Assembly: GCA_964563965.1 (NCBI GenBank)
Contig: CAZLZI010000011.1
Location: 1-21,248 of the forward strand
DNA from: CAZCAQ01 sp964563965
GTDB taxonomy: Bacteria > Patescibacteriota > WWE3 > UBA101185 > UBA10185
DNA: 21,248 nucleotides
Direction of reading: 5' to 3'
The notes below the pieces were generated by a model that saw only the letters and a list, made by a program, of their open reading frames with translations, was not told the origin of the DNA and did no database searches. Below are positions 1 through 7,600 of this stretch, one piece after another. A program made the translations under genes and the position numbers. Within the stretch, counting starts at the first letter, position 1. Every line of letters begins with the position of its first letter.

Positions 1-95
1 ACAAATCTTGCAGTAACACCAGTTCCTACAATGAGTGCTAGGGTTACTATTAACAAAATAGCAGCAATGGTTTGACCTCTTGAATTAGGTGGCAT
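1..95 (-). CDS. PilX/GspK-like minor pseudopilin, N-terminal fragment (cut by window edge)
   Basis: The reading frame opens with an ATG at 95-93 that overlaps the stop of the upstream pilin gene (TGATG), so translation is probably coupled. The visible 31 residues begin MPPNSRGQTIAAILL and continue as one hydrophobic helix ending in GTGVTARFV. The pattern (short polar leader, Arg/Lys-Gly-Gln, then a hydrophobic stretch with no Glu at +5) matches the starts of the two PilX-like genes at 9010-9831 and 3774-4652. In known systems the K/PilX pseudopilin often lacks Glu5 and sits in the tip complex. Its place after H-, I- and J-like genes agrees with this. The rest of the protein is outside the window, so the assignment rests on the N-terminus and gene order only. 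Confidence 0.7.
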   Translation of the reverse strand, partial: MPPNSRGQTIAAILLIVTLALIVGTGVTARF

Positions 96-649
96 CAGTT
101 ATATGTTCCTTTAGCAACTACAGTAGTGTTTATATTTACAGCTCCACTAAATACGGAGCTGCCGCCAACATTAGCCTTGGTAAAGGTCATCTGGATTTTG
201 ACGGTCATGGGATCGGTGTTAATAACCTCAAAACAGTTAGAAGGGCAGGAGATAAGTATCTCATTATGATCAGTTAGCATTATGTTTCCAGCGCCGATAT
301 TTCTTTTTAGGCAAAGACCGCCAGTACAGCCGGCATTGTTAACCAAATAACTAACTGTTACTGGAAGAGAATCAAAAGCCTTTGTTTGAAAAGTGATCGT
401 ATTACCATCATCCCCAACTGTAAATGGAGGTACATGAGAGCCTACAGATGAAAGGCTGGTCGCATTTTTAAATTCTTTCTCAAGTTTACCCACTGCAAAG
501 CTTGCAACTCTTTCAACATCTGTTGTGGCTTGGGTCTTCGAATAACTTCTTATAAGGGTAAGTATTATATCGCCAGTAACGCCAACGGTTATACCTATCA
601 GTCCAATTACAATAAGGAGTTCAACTAAGGTAAAGCCTTTTTTGTTCAT
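95..649 (-). CDS. Type IV prepilin, PilW/GspJ-like minor pilin
   Basis: 184 residues. The class III prepilin signal is plain: a short basic leader (MNKKG), cleavage expected after Gly5, then FTLVELLIVIGLIG with Glu at mature position 5 and a single hydrophobic helix of about 22 residues. The following helix, with RVASFAVGKLEKEFKNATSL at about residues 47-66, resembles the PilW/GspJ pattern of an amphipathic helix ending in Arg/Lys-Glu and Ala. The C-terminal part is beta-rich and holds two Cys pairs (CTGGLC and CPSNC), probably disulfides. It overlaps the upstream gene by ATGA, with GGAG seven bases before its ATG. The protein would be processed by the PilD-like peptidase at 8088-8966 and act as a minor pilin. 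The J-like subtype is an inference from position and weak pattern. Confidence 0.85.
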   Translation of the reverse strand: MNKKGFTLVELLIVIGLIGITVGVTGDIILTLIRSYSKTQATTDVERVASFAVGKLEKEFKNATSLSSVGSHVPPFTVGDDGNTITFQTKAFDSLPVTVSYLVNNAGCTGGLCLKRNIGAGNIMLTDHNEILISCPSNCFEVINTDPMTVKIQMTFTKANVGGSSVFSGAVNINTTVVAKGTYN

Positions 650-1107
650 TTATTTCTCCAATTACTAACTTCCGACACAATAACTGTTTTTTTATCCGCT
701 CCAGCACCAAATCTCCATTCAACAACAGCTGTTATAGTATAAATCTGATCTGACGATCCAGGTACAGCTACAGCATAAAAGTATCTGTCCATAAAATCTA
801 TGCCTTCTTTACCATTAACTTTACCGGTACCACCACTATTAATATAACAGGGACTTGCGATAGTACATCCATTAATAGCAGTTCGGAAATCACTCCAAGT
901 ATTTGATTTATCTTTAAAAGTCCGAACTAACTCGATTTCTTCTGAGGCAAGTTTGGAACCTTCAAGTAAATACCTGCTTTGCTGAGAGGAACGAAGCGTA
1001 AACACTGCAAGAGAAACAAGGGAGGTAATAACAATCACAGCAATACCTAATGACAAAATAACTTCGACAAGTCCGATACCTTTATTAGTCAGCTTTTTTA
1101 TGGGCAT
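646..1107 (-). CDS. Type IV prepilin, PilV/GspI-like minor pilin
   Basis: 153 residues. The leader MPIKKLTNKG is followed by IGLVEVILSLGIAVIVITSL. Cleavage after Gly10 would place Glu at +5, but the first mature residue is Ile rather than Phe. The helix runs into SKLASEEIELVRTFKDK (about residues 46-62), which resembles the PilV/GspI pattern of Ala/Leu-rich helix, Glu and Arg after the transmembrane part. A CTIASPC pair probably forms a disulfide. The gene starts inside the end of the H-like gene (10-bp overlap) and ends in an ATGA overlap with the J-like gene, so it is part of one translationally coupled operon. The product should be an inner-membrane-inserted minor pilin. I-like identity is inferred from the helix pattern plus gene order. 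Confidence 0.85.
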   Translation of the reverse strand: MPIKKLTNKGIGLVEVILSLGIAVIVITSLVSLAVFTLRSSQQSRYLLEGSKLASEEIELVRTFKDKSNTWSDFRTAINGCTIASPCYINSGGTGKVNGKEGIDFMDRYFYAVAVPGSSDQIYTITAVVEWRFGAGADKKTVIVSEVSNWRNK

Positions 1108-1595
1108 GTTGTAGCCTTTGTAATTAACCCTGCTGAATTAATATTGATCTTTCTGCAGGTAGAACTTCCCGACTCTTTAACATTTATGGATGAAAGACCT
1201 GTGGCATCTCCATTAGCTGTAGAAAAAAACACACAAGCAGTTCCTGTAATATCTATTTCAACCTCACCCTTCAGCGTTTCTGATCTTTGAAAGTTTGGGG
1301 CTCCAGAAGGACATGTTGCCGATGTATGCGCAAAGTACTGATAGGAGGCTGATCCATCAACAAATCGTAATCCCCAATATTTAGTTCCAGTTACTCCTTC
1401 ACCTTGCTCACCAGCAAGCGCTCTATTCTGCACATTTGCGAGATCACTCACAAGTTGTTCTTGTGCTTGTTTTAAAGTTTGGCTTTTAGTGTATGTTGAA
1501 AAAGAGGGGATTAGGCCAGCGGTCAAAAGGGAGATAATCGAAACAACAATTATTACCTCAACCAAAGTGAATCCATTTCTGTGGGCAGTTTGCAT
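1098..1595 (-). CDS. Type IV prepilin, FimT/GspH-like minor pilin
   Basis: 165 residues. The prepilin signal reads MQTAHRNG then FTLVEVIIVVSIISLLTAGL, with Gly at -1, Phe at +1 and Glu at +5. The post-membrane helix SQTLKQAQEQLVSDLANVQN followed by RALAGE fits the FimT/GspH pattern (paired helices with L..dL..aq..A). The C-terminal half is beta-rich with four Cys (CPSGAP, ACVFF, CRK and the terminal CP). It starts 20 bp after the preceding gene, with no clear ribosome site, and its 3' end overlaps the I-like gene. It begins the run H-I-J-K in the array. In T2SS and T4P systems the H/FimT subunit belongs to the initiating minor pilin set. The subtype is inferred by pattern. Confidence 0.85.
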   Translation of the reverse strand: MQTAHRNGFTLVEVIIVVSIISLLTAGLIPSFSTYTKSQTLKQAQEQLVSDLANVQNRALAGEQGEGVTGTKYWGLRFVDGSASYQYFAHTSATCPSGAPNFQRSETLKGEVEIDITGTACVFFSTANGDATGLSSINVKESGSSTCRKININSAGLITKATTCP

Positions 1596-1615
1596 ACTCT
1601 AATGGTAACAAAACT

Positions 1616-2116
1616 TTACAGAAGAGTTAAGTCGTTTCCAACTTCATAGATAGAAGCGTCGTCACCTCCATCGCCAGACATTACTTCTGGGGAAGTCTCA
1701 AGAACCGCATTTAATTCGAACGTGGTCTCGTAAAATGTGTAGGTGTACCTGTAGGTAAGAGAATTTTCAGGATCTGTGGGAAGCTTTACATTATATGTTG
1801 AAAAATCAGCCCCGGGACCAATCCAACCTGTAACGGGGCTTTGAAGCGGACCTATATTCCCTGAGGGTAGCGCAGTACTAACATACACAACATTTTCAAC
1901 TGCAGGATAAACTTCATGATCAACATAATATTCAGTAATCATACGCTCAAGTAGAGAGATATCTGATAATCTCTTCTTGTCTCGACCAGAAGCATACATC
2001 TCACCAGGTCTAAGGGTTAGAACAGCAAAAGAAGAAATAATAAGAAGGATTGCAACTCCTACACCAAGCTCTACTAATGTAAAACCTTCATCACTATTAT
2101 GGGTTTTCAACACCAT
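1616..2116 (-). CDS. Type IV prepilin, GspG-like (fourth of the array)
   Basis: 166 residues. The leader is MVLKTHNSDEG, unusual in having Glu rather than Lys at -2, then FTLVELGVGVAILLIISSFAV with Glu at +5. After the helix it carries GRDKKRLSDISLLERMITEY and VYPA at about residues 44-71, the same RD..R...(D/M)...L....Y...YP layout seen in the three preceding pilins and typical of GspG/PulG-type subunits. No Cys is present, unlike the neighbours. The start overlaps the end of the upstream pilin gene by 20 bp; GTG and TTG codons follow directly and could serve as alternative starts, all leaving the prepilin motif intact. It is probably a pilus subunit processed by the PilD-like peptidase. Confidence 0.87.
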   Translation of the reverse strand: MVLKTHNSDEGFTLVELGVGVAILLIISSFAVLTLRPGEMYASGRDKKRLSDISLLERMITEYYVDHEVYPAVENVVYVSTALPSGNIGPLQSPVTGWIGPGADFSTYNVKLPTDPENSLTYRYTYTFYETTFELNAVLETSPEVMSGDGGDDASIYEVGNDLTLL

Positions 2117-2722
2117 AGCAATTAGCGGCGGTAATCCCAGATGGAATAATGCTCGTGTTATTCAAATTGCTACATTTGTTAGGGTCTGTATTATCTAGAA
2201 CAACCTCAGTTTCAGCAGCTAAGACATACTCCTGTGCGCCTGCTCCTCCTGCTCTATATCTATAACTAGGACCATTAGGCGAACTTGGGATGTTGTTCAT
2301 ATACCCGGGTGTAAGTGGAAGCGATCCTGCATTAATACCAGTACCAGTAGATGTGGGATATGACCTACTTTCAGCAAAGTATAATTCAAGTGCGGATTGA
2401 ATCTTTCTAAGATCCGCTTTTCTTTGTGAATCTCTTGCTTTTGCTCTAATACCTGCAGGATTAATAACTGCAACAAGAAGACCTGCAAGAATAGAGATAA
2501 TTAAGACAACTATTAATAATTCAATNNNNNNNNNNNNNNNNNNNNNNNNNNNNNNNNNNNNNNNNNNNNNNNNNNNNNNNNNNNNNNNNNNNNNNNNNNN
2601 NNNNNNNNNNNNNNNNNNNNNNNNNCAACAAGAAGACCTGCAAGAATAGAGATAATTAAGACAACTATTAATAATTCAATTAGTGTGAATCCTTTGTTGT
2701 TAGTGTTGTTAGTGCTTTTCAT
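2097..2722 (-). CDS. Type IV prepilin, GspG-like major-pilin type, interrupted by an assembly gap
   Basis: Read as given, the 100 N plus duplicated 55 bases break this gene into pieces. Collapsing the two 55-bp copies and dropping the Ns leaves 471 bases, which encode 156 residues in one open frame. It starts MKSTNNTNNKG then FTLIELLIVVLIISILAGLL, with Glu at +5, and continues through VINPAGIRAKARDSQRKADL and a Y.....YP motif, ending ITAANCYGVENP. The KARD.QRK.DL helix is the canonical feature of GspG-like major pilins in Patescibacteria and in T2SS. The reconstructed length is normal for the family. It starts one base after the stop of the upstream pilin gene. The real protein is very probably intact; the break is an assembly product and should not be read as a pseudogene. 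Confidence 0.85.
2471..2680. repeat. 55-bp direct duplication flanking the N gap
   Basis: Bases 2471-2525 and 2626-2680 are identical over 55 positions and directly flank the Ns. Both copies encode the same stretch of the pilin N-terminal helix. Exact identity of this length at two contig ends is what unmerged overlapping contigs look like; 55 is a common assembly k-mer length. Merging the copies restores the pilin frame. Confidence 0.95.
2526..2625. other. Assembly gap, exactly 100 N
   Basis: A run of 100 N of conventional unknown-gap length. Nothing can be said about missing bases from the Ns themselves; the flanking duplication suggests that no sequence is actually missing. Confidence 0.99.
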
Positions 2723-2723
2723 A

Positions 2724-3182
2724 TTATTGAGCTAGCTCCGTACACCCAGTCATAATATTATTTGTTGAGCACCGAGCAGTTGGACAAATTTTTATTTTAC
2801 TATCATCAGTAGTATATTTGTAGCAGTCTATACCTGCTGGAAAAGCATCTCTATCAGCGTTTACATACACAGCAAAGGTATCAGGTGTAAGTCTACTGTA
2901 GCTATAGTTATACCCACCAACAGCTTGTGGCCACTCTTTGACATAGTTTGTTATCTTCCCAGAAAAAGCTGTTACTTCAGCAGTTGTTGGACAAGTTTCT
3001 TCCGCTATGCAATAAGCTTCTAATGCTTGAACAAGTTTTCCCATATTTGAAATTCGAACTCCATCTCTTGCCTTACCCTTAGTCTTGTCTATATCGATAA
3101 CATTAATAACAACTCCAGAAAGTACACCAATAACTGCTATAACAAGTAACAATTCTATCAAAGTGAATCCTTTTTTAAACAT
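2724..3182 (-). CDS. Type IV prepilin, GspG-like (second of the array)
   Basis: 152 residues from the ATG at 3182. This start gives MFKKG then FTLIELLLVIAVIGVLSGVV and overlaps the previous stop as TAATG. An upstream GTG at 3200 would only add six residues before the leader and is not favoured. Glu is at +5. Helix residues KARDGVRISNMGKLVQALEA share the RDG..R...M motif with the first pilin of the array. The C-terminal domain has several Cys (CIAEETC, CYKY, and CPTARC...GC near the end), which suggest a disulfide-closed D-region. It would be a pilus subunit or minor pilin processed by the PilD-like peptidase. Confidence 0.88.
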   Translation of the reverse strand: MFKKGFTLIELLLVIAVIGVLSGVVINVIDIDKTKGKARDGVRISNMGKLVQALEAYCIAEETCPTTAEVTAFSGKITNYVKEWPQAVGGYNYSYSRLTPDTFAVYVNADRDAFPAGIDCYKYTTDDSKIKICPTARCSTNNIMTGCTELAQ

Positions 3183-3655
3183 TAGATTTGCGTAACACAC
3201 GCGCCAGGAGCAGGTGTGGCAGTATATGTTGCCGGAGCATTAGGGCATTTCAAAGTTTCGCCATCTGCTTCCATAGCAAAGGAATTAAATCCGGGTAATG
3301 CCCGCGCCTCGGCGTATAATGTGTATGTTGTACCCGTTGCATTTGTAACATATTGAAACGTCGTACCATTAACAGTAAACTCGCAACGAGTTGCACTGGT
3401 GCACGAAACAGCGGAAGCATTATCTAACTCTGCTATTAACTGATTCCCTGCGGGGTAAGCTCCATACGCTGACATTACGGCTCCTACTGAGAGTGCAACC
3501 TTGTTCATGCTAGCACGCGTAACGCCATCTCTTGCTCTATTCTGCTGTCTTGCAGGGTTTAAGATCTGCAATACAACGCCAGCTAAAATACCAATAATAA
3601 CTATAACTATTAAAAGTTCGATTAATGTAAAACCTTTATATCCTAGTTTCTTCAT
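3182..3655 (-). CDS. Type IV prepilin, first gene of the pilin array and candidate major pilin
   Basis: 157 residues. MKKLGYKG is followed by FTLIELLIVIVIIGILAGVV, a textbook class III signal with Glu at +5. The helix continues NPARQQNRARDGVTRASMNK and then AYGAYPAG, the GspG-like layout. Two Cys pairs (CTSATRC; CPNAPA...GAC at the C-terminus) could form disulfides, the last resembling the C-terminal D-loop of major pilins. It has the strongest ribosome site in the array (AAAGGAG six bases before the ATG), lies first after an intergenic stretch with a candidate promoter, and so is the best major-pilin candidate, though expression cannot be seen here. Downstream genes are coupled to it, beginning with a TAATG overlap. 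Confidence 0.9.
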   Translation of the reverse strand: MKKLGYKGFTLIELLIVIVIIGILAGVVLQILNPARQQNRARDGVTRASMNKVALSVGAVMSAYGAYPAGNQLIAELDNASAVSCTSATRCEFTVNGTTFQYVTNATGTTYTLYAEARALPGFNSFAMEADGETLKCPNAPATYTATPAPGACVTQI

Positions 3656-3661
3656 AGGATT

Positions 3662-3668
3662 CTCCTTT
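3662..3668 (-). promoter_or_regulatory. Strong Shine-Dalgarno site of the first pilin gene
   Basis: AAAGGAG on the minus strand, six bases before the ATG at 3655. It is a much better ribosome site than those of most genes here, many of which rely on overlap with the preceding gene or have no visible site. It fits a need for high pilin output. Confidence 0.8.
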
Positions 3669-3682
3669 GTATGATAAGTGCG

Positions 3683-3699
3683 TCTACTGAAATAGTAGA
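3683..3699 (-). other. Perfect 6-bp hairpin in the pilin leader
   Basis: TCTACT and AGTAGA are separated by five bases, between the candidate promoter and the ribosome site. No T-run follows it on the minus strand, so it does not look like a terminator. It could stabilise or regulate the pilin mRNA; chance is also possible at this length. Confidence 0.35.
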
Positions 3700-3755
3700 A
3701 AATTTAAATAAAATTGAATTGTGAATAGATTTGGGCAGATTCATATTCTATATAA

Positions 3756-3784
3756 AGTATAGGTACAATGAACTTATTCTGCAA
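3756..3784 (-). promoter_or_regulatory. Candidate promoter of the pilin array
   Basis: On the minus strand TTGCAG (3784-3779) and TATACT (3761-3756) are separated by 17 bases. The -10 matches five of six consensus positions, the -35 three of six. The -35 overlaps the end of the upstream PilX-like gene. It would give a leader of about 95 bases. An alternative pair, TTGTAC and TATGAA, also 17 apart, overlaps it. The match is moderate, so read-through from the upstream operon cannot be excluded. Confidence 0.4.
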
Positions 3785-4652
3785 CCACCTTTCCTTGATC
3801 TGAAAAAATTGCAAAGTCAAAGAAGGATGCAGCAGGGTAGGGAAACGTTCTAGTTACACGCACTACACGCCTAATAGGATTTGTTGACTCCACATCTAGT
3901 TCTCCAATAGAAGTTATAGTATAACCTTGACTTGGAAAGCCGGAAGAAGATGGAGATGCTATGAAAGTTCCATACGATATATTCCCTCGTACAGGCCGAA
4001 ATCTTAGAATATACGGCGCATCCATACCTGAGATATCTGTTGGAATTTTGAAACAGTTATCGTAATCTTCTCCAACTACATGGTTGGAGTTAGCGGTTTG
4101 AATAAAAGAGGAGGGGTTGGATGAAAGTTGAGTTTTACCACCTGTCGTATGAACATATCCCTTTGAAATTTTCCCGTTCTTGTCGATCAAAATATAGCTT
4201 ATATCTGCTTTCTCACTTGAATTAGCATGCTTCCAGCACATATCTACTGGATATTTCCCATAGCCTGTTAGAAATAACTGCTGAACCTGCATATTGTCAA
4301 TCCCATAAAACTTATAGGACGCAGCAGTATCTGCTTTTGCTACTGTAACTATGGCACGAGCATTAACACCCCCTGTATAAGGCAAATAGACCACACAATC
4401 ACTCAAGTTTGAAAGCGATGTAGCTTCATCTTTACATGTAGCTGAAAGAGCCTCCAGCGCATCAAAGGTAAAACCCAAAAAATGCTCTGCACCAGCCTCA
4501 GCAGCCGCAAGCGATCTAAGAGATGAGTCAGTCCGACTAGATCTGGAGATAGAAGAAACTGCTTTTTGCGACACCGCAACACCCATTCCAAGTGTTATCA
4601 CTGTTATCACCATTATAAATAGAAGAACTTGGCCTTTTGAGTTATTAATCAT
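3774..4652 (-). CDS. PilX-like pilus assembly protein paired with the 1148-residue secreted protein
   Basis: 292 residues. It starts MINNSKGQVLLFIMVITVIT with no Glu at +5, then SRTDSSLRSLAAAEAGAEHF. The AAAEAG motif after the first helix is the hallmark of PilX N-terminal domain proteins. It is a clear paralogue of the protein at 9010-9831 (same start, same AAAEAGAE, same ending style). The last residues, FFDFAIFSDQGKVVAE, match the motif (FDYA(L/I)FSDG.) that in many PilX proteins of other bacteria opens a C-terminal beta-solenoid domain, but here the protein stops there. The start codon lies within the last eight bases of the 1148-residue gene, so the two are translationally coupled. By family it would be a pseudopilin in the pilus tip complex. 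The partnership with the preceding large protein is inferred from the repeated arrangement. Confidence 0.82.
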   Translation of the reverse strand: MINNSKGQVLLFIMVITVITLGMGVAVSQKAVSSISRSSRTDSSLRSLAAAEAGAEHFLGFTFDALEALSATCKDEATSLSNLSDCVVYLPYTGGVNARAIVTVAKADTAASYKFYGIDNMQVQQLFLTGYGKYPVDMCWKHANSSEKADISYILIDKNGKISKGYVHTTGGKTQLSSNPSSFIQTANSNHVVGEDYDNCFKIPTDISGMDAPYILRFRPVRGNISYGTFIASPSSSGFPSQGYTITSIGELDVESTNPIRRVVRVTRTFPYPAASFFDFAIFSDQGKVVAE

Positions 4653-7600
4653 AAATCTCCCAAATTAGATCAAATTTTGTAAGGCCCAGAGCCTCGTCTG
4701 CATTTTGCAATTTCTGCTCAGAGAGTAAGATGGTGTATTTTGGATCAAACACGACATTAACAGCAGGTTTGTCCTCGTTGGCGACTTCAAGACTTCGCAC
4801 AAACTTTATATCTTTATTGCTTCCACTTGTAGCTATAAAACCCTCAAACTCAAGCGTATCAAGACCGCCAACGCCTGAATCTGCAAATTCAACCCCACTT
4901 TTTGTTATCAAACCAAACTTGGCTTTGTTACTATCCTTGCCAAAGCTATCTGTAATGGTTGCGTTTCCATTAATTACAACTATTAATCTCCCGTTACCAT
5001 CGGTTCTAAGACCATCCTCATTATCAAATGTGGTATTGCCAGATACATATATTACAGAAAGACCGTTATCTGAAATACTATAAACTGCACAGTTGGACAG
5101 CCAAGTCGCAAAAGCTGAGTTACTTGCTTTATACACCTTATTCTCCAAGCTACAGCTTGAAGTACTAAGAGGGGTTGCAGAAGGGGATGAAAACTCAAAG
5201 CCTGTCGGCCAAGCAGATTCGTTAGTCTTTATAAACTTCTGTACCTTTGCTCCTTTTTGGGAGTAGCGAGAAGCGCCATCAACATCCTCCACAAGAACAT
5301 CCTTGTTTCCAAAGACTGATCCTATCTTTGTCACCATATAACTACCTACTTTTTGGATTATATTAATGATTGACTCACCACTTGATAAACTACCTGAGTA
5401 CACATCCCCACTTTCTGTTTGAATCCACGGGTCGGCTGATACTGGTACGTATTCAAAACCCAAGGTAATGGCATTTGTGTTTTCAAAGTTTAGATGGGAA
5501 CTTAAATCAGCCGTACATTTACCGTTCTGTACAAGGTTAGCGCTTGAGCCGTTTAATTTAACACAGGAAAGTCTGAAGGAACCTGCACCAAGTACCGTAG
5601 CTGGAGTAAGCTTATCTGCACATATAACAGTATTTTTAGTTGGATCTAGGATTTCTTCAAAGTAGAATTTGTTGGTACTAAAATCATAGCTCTCAAGAAC
5701 AGGAGGTGTTGTCCCATTTCTAAGTTTAAAATTAGCCACCCCATCTTTGACATCGCTTTCTTTGAGTTTTGGATTGGTGGCGGACTCATCACACGACCCA
5801 CCTGTGTAATTCAGTAGAAGTCCTGAAATCTTTGTACCGGGATTTACAGTCAGATCTTTTAGGTCAAAGGGATATGAGGAGCAAATAGCACTTAACCCAA
5901 GAGCTGTCGCACATGCATCGTTTTTAGACTTTATATCTGCTTCATTGTCTATGTAATTTGTAATACTAACCACATAGTAAACAAAATAAGATGCGCCGGG
6001 ATTTAAAGAACCTATAGGTATAGTGCATAACCCCCCTGCGCTTTCTTTGCTACAGTCCCAAGCCCCTTTAAGTGTTCCGTTCAATTCATTTGTCTCTCCC
6101 GACAAGAATTGAGAATATGCAGGCACAGTATCTTGAAGCATTACATCATCAAGTCTTTGATTTCCCTCATTTGTCGCAGTGATTCTAAAAACAAGTACAT
6201 CTTCATATACATAGGGAGGACTCCCTCTAAAAATAGGGGAGCTTGTCACAAGTTCCTGCGTTACCTTAAGTTTTTTACTTGCAACTATGTCTTCCAAGTC
6301 GAAATTAACCGTCCCACATGGACCCGAGGCAATGCCAGTAGCACTTGAGCACGCGGTGTTTGACGAAGCATATGTACCGGGTGTTGTGTAATTGTTTACC
6401 ACAACAGCATAGTACACATTGTAGGAAGCCCCGCCTGCCAAGGTTCCTATGTTGAAGTTATATTTCCCATTGCTTAATACCCATGTACCGGCCTTGCCAG
6501 AGTTTAGAATTGCCGACTGAGTTGGAGCAAATGAAGTATAGGAGGGAATGTTTTCAGACACGATCACATTTGAAAGAGAAGAAGTACCTGTATTTGTAAC
6601 TGTAACTTTAAAAGTCAATATATCACTGCCCTTATACGGACTTGTCCCCTTAGACTGAGACGTTGTAGCAAGCTCGTTTTTTAGAGTTATACCCGTAGTA
6701 TTTGGTCTGCAGACAATCGTTCTACTATCAAAGCTTCCGCAATCTGCAAAAGTGTGTGGAAAAGGACTACCCGAACAAAATGAATTTTCGTTATCACGCG
6801 TGTTGCAAGCAAGGTAATAACTCCCAGGAATAGTACATGTGAATGTGCCCGCGGCATTGTTTGTTGTTGTCTGACCTAAAAGTGTCCAACCTGGAGAAGA
6901 AATTGGCGAAGAATATAGCGCTGTAAATACATTATTACCACCATCAGGATCTGATGATGAAACAGTGTAACTACGTGATTCACCAACAAACAAATCTCCG
7001 GACAAACCGTAAATACTACACTGAGGGGTACTATTAGGGTTTCTACAAGTTACGGTAAGTAAGTCCTTTCCGGAAGCACATCTGACTACGCCAGCAGTTA
7101 TCGGATTACCGGAACACTTACCTCCAACGTCATCGGTAGCATTTGCAGCAATCGTATATGTTCCAGCGCTAGGACAGGTCCATGAATTAGTTGTTACAGT
7201 AGTATTTCCAAAGGGAGTAGCGGGATTTGTATAATACAGAGTAGCCCAGTCTGTAATGGATGCAGGGACTGTACCAGTACCGATATATGCACCAAATGTG
7301 TCTATCTTACCTTCAGCATCAGTAGCAGTGAGCTGCCATGTTTTAGTTTCTCCTACAAGCATTGTAGTTGGCCCTTCAATGACAATATCCGGAAGATTAT
7401 TAGAGGGACAAATTCCCGTGTGCCAGACAAATGCATCTTTTGCAAGACAAAAAGTGGGCACACCACTTGAATCAGGAACAAAATATTGAGATTCAAAAAC
7501 GTTTTCAGTACCATCGTTATCATCATCTCCTGACGGGTTGGAAAGGCCTGCAACATTTCTATAATGTTGAGAGATCATAGAATCAGAGCAATTCTTATTA

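Noticed and set aside
89..277. Plus-strand reading frame opposite the J-like pilin
   Set aside because: It is antisense to a gene with a clear prepilin signal and has no ribosome site or recognisable protein features.
2297..2488. Separate short minus-strand gene beside the N gap
   Set aside because: It is an out-of-frame reading caused by the gap; merging the 55-bp copies puts this sequence in the pilin frame.
2097..2722. Pilin pseudogene or phase-variable pilin locus
   Set aside because: The interruption consists of Ns and an exact contig-end duplication. Once merged, the gene is intact.
3182..3200. GTG start adding six residues to the second pilin
   Set aside because: The ATG at 3182 gives a standard short leader and a TAATG coupling.
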